A DNA stretch of 64,000 nt from NCBI GenBank assembly GCA_964555355.1, contig CAZKRY010000006.1, positions 248,001-312,000 of the forward strand, read 5' to 3'. This DNA is from CAIKBL01 sp964555355 (GTDB taxonomy: Bacteria > Pseudomonadota > Gammaproteobacteria > Ga0077536). The position numbers and the translations under genes were made by a program. Shown piece by piece: positions 51,104-59,921 of the stretch; within the stretch, counting starts at the first letter, position 1, and the number at the start of each line of letters is the position of its first letter. The notes below the pieces were generated by a model. The model saw only the letters and a list, made by a program, of their open reading frames with translations. It searched no databases and was not told the DNA's origin.

Positions 51104-51785
51104 ACGGCGGCTGACGCTGGCTTCGCCCACGCTCCGCCATCAATTTGCCGATCCCGAGCTTTTGCAACTCGCGCTGACGCATCGCAGCGCGAGTAATCGG
51201 CATAACGAACGGCTCGAGTTCTTAGGCGACGCGATTATCGGTGCGACCGTCGCGGAGTTTCTGTATCAGCGTTTTCCGCGCGCGGACGAGGGCCAGTTAA
51301 CCCGCATGCGCGCTTCACTCGTGAAGCGCGAAAGCCTAGCCGCGATCGCGCGGAAACTCGAACTGGGTAAATTCCTGGCGTTAGGCGAAGGGGAGATGAA
51401 AAGCGGCGGCTGGCGCCGAGATTCGATCTTGGCGAATGCGCTGGAAGCGATCGTGGGCTCGATATTCTTGGACGGAGGACCCGCGCCGGCCCGCGCGGAG
51501 CTCGCCGATTGGTTTGAGCCGGTGCTATCGTTATTAGATCCCGAGGAGATGCCAAAAGATTCGAAAACGCGTCTTCAGGAATACCTGCAACATCGGCAAG
51601 CACCGCTGCCTACCTATCAAACCGTACTCGTCGAAGGACCTCCGCACGCACAGTTTTTTACGGTCGATTGTGAGTTGAGCGCTCCCCCACTCAAAGTTAC
51701 CGCGCAGGGGCATAGCCGCCGCCACGCCGAACAGGAAGCCGCGCGACTCGCGTTAATGGCATTGCAGCCCGAAAGCCAACCATGA
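51093..51785 (+). CDS. rnc: Ribonuclease III
   Basis: 230 aa double-strand-specific endoribonuclease that processes rRNA and many mRNAs. The catalytic domain (about 10-150) has the signature HNERLEFLGDAIIG, with Glu42 and Asp46 as metal ligands, and a second acidic motif in NALEAIVGSIFLDGG. A double-stranded-RNA-binding domain follows (about 158-226, KTRLQEYLQHRQAPLPTY and AEQEAARLALMAL). The stop overlaps the era ATG (ATGA). The rnc-era-recO operon is conserved. Confidence 0.96.
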   Translation: MPSKRRLTLASPTLRHQFADPELLQLALTHRSASNRHNERLEFLGDAIIGATVAEFLYQRFPRADEGQLTRMRASLVKRESLAAIARKLELGKFLALGEGEMKSGGWRRDSILANALEAIVGSIFLDGGPAPARAELADWFEPVLSLLDPEEMPKDSKTRLQEYLQHRQAPLPTYQTVLVEGPPHAQFFTVDCELSAPPLKVTAQGHSRRHAEQEAARLALMALQPESQP

Positions 51786-52693
51786 GCGATTCTCCCATTG
51801 ATCAATCCCGCTGCGGAGTCTTCGCCATTATCGGTCGCCCGAATGTGGGCAAGTCGACTCTGCTGAATCACCTGTTAGGACAAAAACTCAGCATCACTTC
51901 ACGTAAGCCGCAGACCACCCGTTATCGCATACACGGGATAGTGCAAACGGAACAAGCGCAATTGGTATTCGCCGATACACCCGGGTGGCAAGCGCAGCCG
52001 CATGGCCGGTTGCACAAGCTGATGAATCGCCAAGTCGAACACGCCTTGCAAGATGTCGATGGGGTACTGCTCGTCATCGAAGCCGGCGACTGGCGTGAGG
52101 AAGACCGGGTGCTCGCCGAAAAGCTGCAGGCGTTTACCGGATATCGGACCGTCGTCGTGAATAAGATCGACAAACTTTCAAGGCACGCCGATCTGCTACC
52201 GTTTCTCGCGAAACTAGAGGCACAGATCCCAGGGATCGACTTGATCCCAGTGAGCGCATTGAAGACGGTTAATCTTGATCGCCTCGTGCAAATGTTGGGT
52301 CAACATGCGCCGGTGCGTGCCGCGTTGTTTGACTCAGACCAGCTCACGGATCGATCGGAACGGTTCGTCGTGGCCGAATTGATTCGCGAAAAGCTAACGC
52401 GTCAGCTCGGCGCTGAGCTGCCGTACGCGGTACATGTGGTGATCGAACGATTTGAAGTGATCAATGAGGTCGCGCATATCGATGCCACGATTTGGGTCGA
52501 GCGCCCGGGTCAAAAAGCGATCGTCATCGGCAAAGGGGGCCAGCGGATAAAACAGGTCGGGAGCGAAGCTCGCGGCGAAATTGAGAAACTGCTCGCGCGT
52601 CGCGTGTACTTGAAGACCTGGGTCAAAGTGCAAGGTAAGTGGACGGAGAATCCCGCGGCGCTCGACGTATTCGAAATCGACGGCGAGGAGTAA
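51782..52693 (+). CDS. era: GTPase Era
   Basis: 303 aa Ras-like GTPase fused to a KH RNA-binding domain; it binds the 3' end of 16S rRNA during 30S assembly. G1 is GRPNVGKS (18-25), G2 ITSRKPQTTR, G3 DTPGWQ, G4 NKIDKL. The C-terminal KH domain reads IVIGKGGQRIKQVGSEARGEIEKLL, about residues 245-270. It overlaps rnc by four bases, and three bases separate its stop from the recO GTG. Confidence 0.96.
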   Translation: MSDSPIDQSRCGVFAIIGRPNVGKSTLLNHLLGQKLSITSRKPQTTRYRIHGIVQTEQAQLVFADTPGWQAQPHGRLHKLMNRQVEHALQDVDGVLLVIEAGDWREEDRVLAEKLQAFTGYRTVVVNKIDKLSRHADLLPFLAKLEAQIPGIDLIPVSALKTVNLDRLVQMLGQHAPVRAALFDSDQLTDRSERFVVAELIREKLTRQLGAELPYAVHVVIERFEVINEVAHIDATIWVERPGQKAIVIGKGGQRIKQVGSEARGEIEKLLARRVYLKTWVKVQGKWTENPAALDVFEIDGEE

Positions 52694-52696
52694 CAG

Positions 52697-53410
52697 GTGC
52701 CGGGCGCCGAAGTTAGCGACGATGGCTACTTGGTGCATCGTCGGCGGTGGCGTGAATCGAGTTTGATCGTTACCTTGCTCACGGCGCGCCACGGATTAAT
52801 AACGGTGCTTGCGCGCAGCGCGCTTGGCGGCGCAAAGTCGAAAATGCAGATAACCGAGTTCACACCGCATTTTCTAGTTTGGGCGGGACGCCAAGAGTTA
52901 CCCTACCTGCGACGAGCGGAGAGCACGGCGCGTCCCGTGCAGCTTCGCGGCGAGCGACTGCTTAGCGGTCTATATCTCAATGAGCTGCTGATGCGCCTAC
53001 AACAGCGCCATGATCCCGAGCCAGCCGTTTATGCCGCCTATGAAACTGCCTTACGCGAACTAGCGACGGATGCGCCGTTGGAGCCGTCGCTCCGTCGCTT
53101 CGAAGTGGACTTGCTCGCGGCGAGCGGTTTTGCGCTGTCACTTGAGCATGCAATAGATACGCAAGAGGTGATCGAACCCGAATACGAATATCACTACTTG
53201 CCCGAACAAGGCGTACTTGCGCGACAAACCCCGGAGCGCGGCATCCCCGTGCATGGCAGTACGTTGCTCGCGCTGTCTGGCGCGAGGCCCTGGGAGAGCG
53301 ACACACTTCGCGAGGCTAAAATATTGATGCGCGGGCTAATGGCGCATCACTTGGGCGGTCAACCGTTGCGCACGCGCGAGTTGTTTCAAGCAAAAAGACT
53401 TGAAAACTAA
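52697..53410 (+). CDS. recO: DNA repair protein RecO
   Basis: 237 aa. An N-terminal OB fold (about 1-80, DGYLVHRRRWRESSLIVTLLTARHGLITVLARSALG) and a helical C-terminal domain (GLYLNELLMRLQQRHDPEP; FEVDLLAASGFAL; LAHH-type ending) define RecO, which loads RecA through RecFOR. The zinc cysteines of some RecO proteins are absent, as in E. coli. It starts with GTG at 52697, directly after era, and is the last gene of the lepA-to-recO run before pdxJ. Confidence 0.92.
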   Translation: MPGAEVSDDGYLVHRRRWRESSLIVTLLTARHGLITVLARSALGGAKSKMQITEFTPHFLVWAGRQELPYLRRAESTARPVQLRGERLLSGLYLNELLMRLQQRHDPEPAVYAAYETALRELATDAPLEPSLRRFEVDLLAASGFALSLEHAIDTQEVIEPEYEYHYLPEQGVLARQTPERGIPVHGSTLLALSGARPWESDTLREAKILMRGLMAHHLGGQPLRTRELFQAKRLEN

Positions 53411-53481
53411 CGTTTGTTTCAGCGTTCCACGCTCAGCGAAGTAGGGCTACACTATGGGGACGCAAGCAATGTCTATTCGTC

Positions 53482-54222
53482 GTGACTTCTCAGTTCCCGC
53501 TCTTACTTGGCGTCAATGTCGATCATGTGGCAACGCTGCGACAGCAGCGCCACGCTCAATATCCTGATCCGGTACTCGCCGCCTTGCTGGCGGAACAAGC
53601 CGGTGCGGATGGCATCACGGTGCATCTGCGGGAGGATCGCCGCCACATCCAGGAGCGTGATGTCGACACCCTCAAACAATCATTGCGCGTGAAGCTCAAT
53701 CTTGAAATGGCGATTACCCCCGCGATGTTGCAGTTTGCGGCAAAGTTGCGCCCAGCCTGTTGCTGCTTGGTCCCCGAACGCAGAGCCGAGCTGACCACAG
53801 AAGGGGGACTCAATTTATTGCTCGACCCGCCGGGAACAGCACGCGCTTGCGCGGCACTCGCGGAAGTTGGAATCGAGGTCTCGTTATTTATCGATCCTGA
53901 GCCTGCGCAGGTGCGCGCTGCTCACGCGAGCGGGGCGCCCACCATTGAACTTCATACGGGTGCCTATGCCGATGCGCGTGATGCGGTGACCCGGGCGCAC
54001 GAATTGCGGCGCCTGAGCGATGGTATTGCGCTTGCGCACGACCTCGGGCTGCAGGTTAATGCGGGCCACGGCCTAAACTATGAAAATGTGCGTGCGATTG
54101 CCGCCAATCGAAATATCACTGAGCTCAATATCGGACATGCGATCGTCGCTCGCGCGGTGTTCAACGGTATGGCAGCCGCCGTTGCCGAAATGAAGCAGCT
54201 GTTGCACGCGGCGCGCTTATGA
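53482..54222 (+). CDS. pdxJ: Pyridoxine 5'-phosphate synthase
   Basis: 246 aa TIM barrel that condenses 1-deoxyxylulose-5-phosphate with 3-amino-2-oxopropyl phosphate to form pyridoxine phosphate. LLGVNVDHVATLRQ at the start, DGITVHLREDRRHIQERD, the LNLEMAITPAML strand, and GLQVNAGHGLNYENV near the end are diagnostic. It starts with GTG at 53482, 71 bp after recO. The stop overlaps the acpS ATG (ATGA), the conserved pdxJ-acpS pair. Confidence 0.96.
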   Translation: MTSQFPLLLGVNVDHVATLRQQRHAQYPDPVLAALLAEQAGADGITVHLREDRRHIQERDVDTLKQSLRVKLNLEMAITPAMLQFAAKLRPACCCLVPERRAELTTEGGLNLLLDPPGTARACAALAEVGIEVSLFIDPEPAQVRAAHASGAPTIELHTGAYADARDAVTRAHELRRLSDGIALAHDLGLQVNAGHGLNYENVRAIAANRNITELNIGHAIVARAVFNGMAAAVAEMKQLLHAARL

Positions 54223-54599
54223 TTAGCGGCCTTGGCATCGATATCGTGCAGGTCGAACGAATCGCGTCGGTCTACCGTCGCTATGGCTTCAAGTTTGCGC
54301 GGCGCGTCTTGGCGGCGGAGGAATTGCAGCGCTTCGCGCAAACCACGCAACCAATCCGCTTTCTGGCGATGCGTTTTGCAGCCAAGGAAGCTGCGTCGAA
54401 AGCGTTAGGGACCGGATTTCGGCGCGGCGTTACGCTGCGATCGATAGAAGTCACGCATAACGCCGCGGGCAAACCTGATTTGCGTTTGCATGCCGGGGCC
54501 GCCGAGCGTGCCGCGGAACAGCATGTGGTTGCCATGCATGTCAGCCTCACCGACGAACGCGACTATGCCGCCGCCGTCGTGGTATTCGAACGAAGCTAA
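54219..54599 (+). CDS. acpS: Holo-[acyl-carrier-protein] synthase
   Basis: 126 aa phosphopantetheinyl transferase that activates ACP using CoA. ISGLGIDIVQVERI places the metal ligand Asp8, and RFAAKEAASKALGTG carries the catalytic Glu and Lys; the C-terminal HVSLTDERDYAAAVVVFE strand is typical. Length matches E. coli AcpS (126). It is coupled to pdxJ by an ATGA overlap and is followed by prfC after 18 bp. Confidence 0.95.
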   Translation: MISGLGIDIVQVERIASVYRRYGFKFARRVLAAEELQRFAQTTQPIRFLAMRFAAKEAASKALGTGFRRGVTLRSIEVTHNAAGKPDLRLHAGAAERAAEQHVVAMHVSLTDERDYAAAVVVFERS

Positions 54600-54617
54600 A
54601 TTCGCGGATAAATCCCT

Positions 54618-56222
54618 GTGACTACGCTAGACACTGCGGTGCGCAGACGCCGAACTTTCGCCATCATTTCACATCCGGATGCCGGCAAAACCACCGTTAC
54701 GGAAAAGCTATTGCTATTAGGTGGAGCGATCAACGCTGCCGGCACAGTCAAGGCGCGCAAGAGTGCTCGCCATGTCACCTCGGACTGGATGGAGATTGAA
54801 CGCCAGCGCGGGATCTCGGTAACTTCATCCGTTATGCAGTTTGAATATCGGGATTGCGTCATCAACCTACTTGATACCCCGGGACACGAAGATTTCTCGG
54901 AAGATACGTATCGTGTCCTGACCGCAGTCGACTCGGCGCTCATGGTCATCGATGCCGCCAAGGGAGTTGAAGAGCGGACAGTCAAGCTCCTTGAAATTTG
55001 TCGCATGCGTCGCACGCCGATTGTCACACTTATCAATAAACTCGATCGGCACAGCCGCGCACCGCTGGAATTGCTCGATGAAATCGAGAACGTCTTGAAA
55101 ATTAAGTGCGCGCCGCTGACTTGGCCGCTCGGGTCCGGACAACACTTCGCCGGCGTTTACCATTTCTCGGATCGTTGCCTCTATCGTTATCAGCGAGAAA
55201 TCGACGCCAATGCGGAGCTGGTGGAAACGCCTCGCGTCTCGCTCGCCGAGGCCGCGCGCGATCCGAAATTGGAAGACTTATTGCCATCTTTTATCGACGA
55301 GATCGAATTGATTGACGCGGCGGGGACCGAATTTAATTTGGATTCCTATCGGCGCGGCGAGATAACGCCGGTGTTTTTCGGTTCGGCGCTGCAGAATTTC
55401 GGCATTCGCGAAATGTTTGACTGCTTCGTGGACATTGCGCCACCACCGGGTGCGCGTGCGGCGCTCGAGCGCGATGTCTGTGCCGAGGAAGAAGCGTTCA
55501 GCGGCTTTGTGTTCAAAATCCAGGCAAACATGGATCCGCAGCACCGTGATCGCATCGCGTTTTTGCGAATTTGTTCTGGGCATTTTGAGCCCGGCGCGAA
55601 ACTACGGCATGTACGATTAGGCCGCGACGTGCAAGTGTCCAATGCATTGACTTTTTTCGCGCGCGGCCGCGAGCAAGTGGAAGACGCGTACGCCGGTGAC
55701 ATCATCGGGCTGCACAATCACGGCACGATTCAGATCGGTGACACCTTTACGGCCGGCGAATCTCTCAGTTTTAAAGGTATCCCGAGTTTTGCCCCGGAAC
55801 TTTTTCGGCGTGTGCGCGCCGTCGATCCGTTGCGCGCCAAAGCGTTGATGAAAGGTCTGACCGAACTGTGCGAGGAAGGTGCGGCACAAGTTTTTAAACT
55901 CACGCAGCGCAACGATTTAATTCTAGGGGCCATCGGTATTCTGCAGTTCGATGTGGTGGCGTATCGTTTGCGTCATGAATACGGTGTCGAATGCATTTTC
56001 GAAAGCGTCGCCACGCACACCGCGCGCTGGGTAACGAGTACGAAATCTGGCGAACTCGAAAAATTTGTGAAACAAGCAGGGGATAACGTCGCCATCGACG
56101 GCGGCGGACACCCAGCGTATCTCGCGCCCAGTCGCGTTAACTTGCAACTCACGGCCGAACGATGGCCGGAGATTACGTTTCACGCGACGCGCGAAGTTAG
56201 CCTACGCGATCCTCGCACTTAA
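54618..56222 (+). CDS. prfC: Peptide chain release factor 3
   Basis: 534 aa GTPase that removes RF1/RF2 from the ribosome after termination. G1 is SHPDAGKTT, with RQRGISVTSSVMQF (G2), LLDTPGHEDFSEDTYR (G3) and NKLDRHSRAP (G4); the DFSEDTYR variation after G3 distinguishes RF3 from EF-G. Later domains include LRHEYGVECIFESV. It starts with GTG at 54618. It converges with rne with only six bases between the stops and no obvious terminator. Confidence 0.95.
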   Translation: MTTLDTAVRRRRTFAIISHPDAGKTTVTEKLLLLGGAINAAGTVKARKSARHVTSDWMEIERQRGISVTSSVMQFEYRDCVINLLDTPGHEDFSEDTYRVLTAVDSALMVIDAAKGVEERTVKLLEICRMRRTPIVTLINKLDRHSRAPLELLDEIENVLKIKCAPLTWPLGSGQHFAGVYHFSDRCLYRYQREIDANAELVETPRVSLAEAARDPKLEDLLPSFIDEIELIDAAGTEFNLDSYRRGEITPVFFGSALQNFGIREMFDCFVDIAPPPGARAALERDVCAEEEAFSGFVFKIQANMDPQHRDRIAFLRICSGHFEPGAKLRHVRLGRDVQVSNALTFFARGREQVEDAYAGDIIGLHNHGTIQIGDTFTAGESLSFKGIPSFAPELFRRVRAVDPLRAKALMKGLTELCEEGAAQVFKLTQRNDLILGAIGILQFDVVAYRLRHEYGVECIFESVATHTARWVTSTKSGELEKFVKQAGDNVAIDGGGHPAYLAPSRVNLQLTAERWPEITFHATREVSLRDPRT

Positions 56223-56228
56223 AGTTCT

Positions 56229-58469
56229 TTAGACCGTATGGCGTTCGTGCTCCGCGATGGTCTCGCTCTGGACCGGGGCTTCTTGCGCGACGAACGGGGC
56301 GGGCAAGCCGACATCCGGAGGCGCGGTCGTGTGGGTCACTTCCTCGACCGGTCCGCGATGTTCGACTGCCATCCGCGCGTCACTCCCTTCGTTCACTGAT
56401 GCCGGCATATCGAGAAGCTCTTCCTCGCTACGTTCGGGATGCGCGGCCAGCGCGGCGGCGCGGTGCTCGTTGTGTCGTTCATGGCGACCACCACGGCGGC
56501 GTTGCTCGCCGCGTTCGTGCCCGCGATTCGTACTCTGTCCGTTGGTCGATTCCTGCGCGGGGCCGCGCGACTCAGCGGGCCGCCGCTCGTCGTTTCGCGG
56601 GGCACGATTGCCGCCGCGTCGCTGCCGCGAGTCTTGTCTACCCGCATGAGAGGATTGCGCGCCGCCGCGGCGATCGCCGCGGTTGCGCTCACGGTCCTGC
56701 TCAGCGCCAGCGTGCGACGCCCGACGGGCAGCGGGTTCTGCAGGCGCGGGCGGTGATGGTGATTCTCCTGGCGACGTCGCCGTCCCTGCGCCGAACAACG
56801 CGGAGAAAAATCGTTTGATAACACCGCCGTCGCGCGGCGGCGCGGCCGGCGTTTCCGTCATCGGTGCGTTTCGCATGATGTCCTTGACCACCGGCTGCTG
56901 AGTGCGGGGCGCATCCTTTTGCACGAAGTCGTACTGACGCGAGGTATCGGCTTCTTGCAATAACTCGTGGCTCTCGCCGATATCGCCTTTCGCAAGATCC
57001 TGCTCTCGGATCCGTTGCACGGTAAAATGCGGTGTTTCGAGGTGCGGATTGGGGATGACTAATATTTCAACTTCCTGCTGATCTTCGATGCGGGTGACAT
57101 CGCGTCGTTTTTCGTTCAACAGAAAAGCTGCCACATCTACCGGCACTTGAGCGGCCACTTTGGCGGTGGAATCCTTCATTGCTTCTTCTTCGATGACGCG
57201 CAAAACTGAAAGAGCGGTTGGTCGTAAGCTCCGAATCGTGCCGACGCCGTCGCAACGCGGGCAGATCTCATGGCTGAATTCGGCGAGCGACGGGCGCAGG
57301 CGTTGGCGCGACATCTCGAGCAGGCCAAAGCGCGATATGCGACCGATTTGCACGCGAGCGCGATCCATCTTCACGCATTCGCGGAGTTTGTTTTCCACAG
57401 CGCGTTGATTCTTAGCCGACATCATGTCGATGAAATCAACCACGATTAGCCCGCCCAAATCGCGGATCCGGAGTTGGGTCGCGATTTCTTCCGCGGCTTC
57501 CAGATTGGTTAATAAGGCGGTTTCTTCGATGTCACCGCCTTGGGTCGCGCGCGCGGAATTGATGTCGATGGTGATCAAGGCTTCGGTCGGCTCAATGACC
57601 AAACCGCCGCCGCTAGGCAAACGAACTTCGCGGCTAAACGCCGTTTCGATTTGGCTTTCGATTTGGTAACGCGTGAATAGCGGAACGCTATCGCGATAGA
57701 GTTTGAGCTTGGACAAATTCTGCGGCATGACTTGCCGCATGAAATCGAGTGCCGTGTCGTGCAAGCGCTGATCGTCGACCAGGATTTCCGCGATATCGCT
57801 GCGCAAATAATCGCGGATCGCACGAATGATTACATTTTGGTCCTGATAGATTAGGAACGGCGCCGTGTGCGCGTTCGCCGCTTCGTCGATCGCCGTCCAA
57901 AGTTGGACCAGATAATCCAAATCCCATTGCAACTCTTCGGTCGTTTTACCAATCCCGGCGGTGCGCAAAATGAGGCCGACATTGGCGGGAATATTGAGGC
58001 CGGACATGGCCTCTTTGGCATCTTCGCGTGCCTCGCCTTCAATTTGGCGGGAGACGCCGCCGGCGCGGGGATTGTTGGGCATCGCCACCAGATAGCGTCC
58101 GGCCAGCGAGACAAAGGTGGTCAGCGCCGCGCCTTTGTTTCCGCGTTCTTCCTTTTCGACTTGGACGATGAACTCTTGGCCTTCTTCCAGGACGTCGCGA
58201 ATATTGGCGCGATTGCCGCTGCGCGGCTTGTCCTTGAAAAGTGAGCGGGAAACTTCTTTGAGCGGCAGGAATCCGTGACGGTCCGCGCCGTAGTCGACAA
58301 AGGCGGCTTCGAGGCTCGGCTCGAGACGGATAATCCGCCCCTTGTAGATGTTGGACTTTTTTTGTTCTTTGCCGGTGGCTTCGATATCCAAATCGAATAA
58401 ACGTTGGCCATCGACGAGCGCCACGCGCAACTCTTCAGGTTGCGTGGCATTAATCAGCATTCTTTTCAT
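56229..58469 (-). CDS. rne: Ribonuclease E
   Basis: 746 aa. The catalytic half contains the S1 domain (about 38-120, GRIIRLEPSLEAAFVDYGADRHGFLPLKEV), the 5'-sensor/RNase H-like parts, the DNase I-like active site (VIEPTEALITIDINSARAT and VVDFIDMM with the Mg-binding aspartates) and the Zn-link EICPRCDGVGTIRS. The C-terminal third is low complexity, rich in Arg, Gly and Ala (GDRRGGAQSSHAGRQ and similar), a reduced degradosome scaffold much shorter than in E. coli (1061 aa). I start at the ATG at 58469 (MKRMLINATQPEELRVA). It is divergent from rluC and has a long leader. Confidence 0.94.
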   Translation of the reverse strand: MKRMLINATQPEELRVALVDGQRLFDLDIEATGKEQKKSNIYKGRIIRLEPSLEAAFVDYGADRHGFLPLKEVSRSLFKDKPRSGNRANIRDVLEEGQEFIVQVEKEERGNKGAALTTFVSLAGRYLVAMPNNPRAGGVSRQIEGEAREDAKEAMSGLNIPANVGLILRTAGIGKTTEELQWDLDYLVQLWTAIDEAANAHTAPFLIYQDQNVIIRAIRDYLRSDIAEILVDDQRLHDTALDFMRQVMPQNLSKLKLYRDSVPLFTRYQIESQIETAFSREVRLPSGGGLVIEPTEALITIDINSARATQGGDIEETALLTNLEAAEEIATQLRIRDLGGLIVVDFIDMMSAKNQRAVENKLRECVKMDRARVQIGRISRFGLLEMSRQRLRPSLAEFSHEICPRCDGVGTIRSLRPTALSVLRVIEEEAMKDSTAKVAAQVPVDVAAFLLNEKRRDVTRIEDQQEVEILVIPNPHLETPHFTVQRIREQDLAKGDIGESHELLQEADTSRQYDFVQKDAPRTQQPVVKDIMRNAPMTETPAAPPRDGGVIKRFFSALFGAGTATSPGESPSPPAPAEPAARRASHAGAEQDRERNRGDRRGGAQSSHAGRQDSRQRRGGNRAPRNDERRPAESRGPAQESTNGQSTNRGHERGEQRRRGGRHERHNEHRAAALAAHPERSEEELLDMPASVNEGSDARMAVEHRGPVEEVTHTTAPPDVGLPAPFVAQEAPVQSETIAEHERHTV

Positions 58470-58888
58470 CAGACGAAATCCTTCGCTGAGCGTCCGCTCA
58501 GCCTTCCGGCGCTGTTGATCGCAGTCGCCTAAGCCACGCACGCGCGAGGCGCGTGGCAATAATGCAGTGACGGACGCTGGTTCACGTTTCCGCGTCGCGC
58601 GCTCATCGCGCGTGGTTGACGCGGCGTCCCCCGCTTCGAGGCCTTCCTCGAAAAGTAGCCAGCCACCAGGCTGTACGCGACGAACAAGGCTTGCGTTGCT
58701 TATCCGTTCCGTCGCCGAAGTTCCGCCGATTAGGGCGGAGGCTTTCATCCGGCGGTCTAACACGCAGTTCAGAAGTGAGCCGCAATCCTAAACGCGGCCT
58801 GCCCACAATCTGATAAAGTCCCGAATCTGTCTGCGCTAACCCGTTGGTCTCTAGCCGGAAATCGTAGAGCTACATGATGCGTTAGGGT
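58470..58888 (-). promoter_or_regulatory. Long 5' leader of rne
   Basis: About 420 nt separate the predicted rne transcript start from its ATG; in E. coli the rne leader is also long (about 360 nt) and lets RNase E control its own mRNA. Hairpins are visible, for example GCTGAGCG/CGCTCAGC (58485-58502, two-base loop) only 16 bp from the ATG, and ACGCGC/GCGCGT (58540-58554). The rne frame stays open for 98 codons into this leader, but that translation shows no RNase E homology, so I treat it as untranslated. Confidence 0.6.
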
Positions 58889-58894
58889 GGTCGG

Positions 58895-58924
58895 ACTATA
58901 GCAGCGTTAGATATCTAACGGCAA
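58895..58924 (-). promoter_or_regulatory. rne promoter with a palindrome inside the spacer
   Basis: On the minus strand, -35 TTGCCG (58924-58919) and -10 TATAGT (58900-58895) are 18 bp apart. The spacer is almost filled by the perfect 16-bp palindrome CGTTAGATATCTAACG (58905-58920), and another CGTTAG half-site lies at 58880-58885. A regulator or other factor binding there would control rne and perhaps the divergent rluC gene, whose ATG is 34 bp away. Confidence 0.5.
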
Positions 58925-58953
58925 ATAAGCAAGTACAGTGAGACGAACGCTCT

Positions 58954-59904
58954 ATGCGCAGTGAAGTGCCGACGACATGTTCGGTCGCGATGCTTGAGGT
59001 GACGGACGCGGAAGCCGGTCGGCGACTCGACAACTATCTCGCGTCGCGTTACCCAGAGCTGCCCAAGGCGCTGATCTACCGGATTATTCGGTCTGGAGAA
59101 GTGCGGGTGAATAGTGGTCGCACGGGTCCCTCGTACAAGCTAGTGGCGGGCGATCGAATACGGATTCCGCCGCTTAAAACTAAAGCAGACGCTGCGACGA
59201 ATCCCGCCGTTCCTCTCGCCATGGTCAAGACATTTGAGGCCAACGTGGTTTTTGAAGACGCCCGACTGTTGGTGTTGAACAAACCCGCCGGCTGGGCATC
59301 CCATGGCGGGTCAGGGCTCAAATTCGGGGCTATCGACGTTGCACGCGCCGCACGTGGACCGGCTGCAAAAATAGATCTCGTTCACCGCTTGGATCGCGAG
59401 ACTTCGGGGTGTTTGCTCTTTGCCAAGGACTCCCTCACGCTACGCCGGCTAAACCGCATGCTGGCTGACCATGCGTTTAAGAAAACCTATCAAGCCTTGG
59501 TACGGGGACGGTTGCCGCAGCCGCACTTAATTGTAACAGCGCCGCTCGATGGTTCGCATCGTCGTGCCGGCTTACGCCATATAGTGGTCGCCGAAGGTGC
59601 AGACGCGGCCGATACGGCTTTCAAAGAGCTGGTACGCTACTCCCGCTGTAGCCTGGTGCAGGCCGAGCCCGCCACCGGACGCACGCACCAAATCCGCGTG
59701 CATGCGGCTTTTCTACAGACACCGCTCGCCGGAGACGATAAATATGGCGATTGGGATTTCAATCGCAGCTTGCGCAGCTGTGGCTTGAAGCGACTTTTCT
59801 TGCATGCGCAACGGTTGGAATTCGACCTCGATCACCCCTATGACATTATGGCACCACTACCGAGCGATCTAACGTACGTGCTAGCGCAGCTGGCGGAGTC
59901 TTAA
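58954..59904 (+). CDS. rluC: 23S rRNA pseudouridine synthase RluC
   Basis: 316 aa. An N-terminal S4 RNA-binding domain (about 23-75, RRLDNYLASRYPELPKALIYRIIRSGEVRVNSGR) precedes the RluA-family catalytic domain, with HRLDRETSG (144-152) and catalytic Asp147. RluC modifies 23S rRNA positions 955, 2504 and 2580. Divergence from rne is its usual position in gammaproteobacteria, which supports RluC over RluD. The start is the ATG at 58954; a second ATG twelve codons in is possible. A S49 peptidase gene follows 17 bp later. Confidence 0.93.
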   Translation: MRSEVPTTCSVAMLEVTDAEAGRRLDNYLASRYPELPKALIYRIIRSGEVRVNSGRTGPSYKLVAGDRIRIPPLKTKADAATNPAVPLAMVKTFEANVVFEDARLLVLNKPAGWASHGGSGLKFGAIDVARAARGPAAKIDLVHRLDRETSGCLLFAKDSLTLRRLNRMLADHAFKKTYQALVRGRLPQPHLIVTAPLDGSHRRAGLRHIVVAEGADAADTAFKELVRYSRCSLVQAEPATGRTHQIRVHAAFLQTPLAGDDKYGDWDFNRSLRSCGLKRLFLHAQRLEFDLDHPYDIMAPLPSDLTYVLAQLAES

Positions 59905-59921
59905 ACAGTTGGAGTTTGGCA

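Noticed and set aside
56399..56824. Long open frames antisense to the 3' part of rne
   Set aside because: They arise from the GC-rich, Arg/Gly-rich coding of the RNase E tail and show no homology or ribosome sites.
58470..58763. 98-residue N-terminal extension of RNase E
   Set aside because: The translation resembles no RNase E sequence, and the protein start MKRMLINA at 58469 is canonical. I treat the region as leader.
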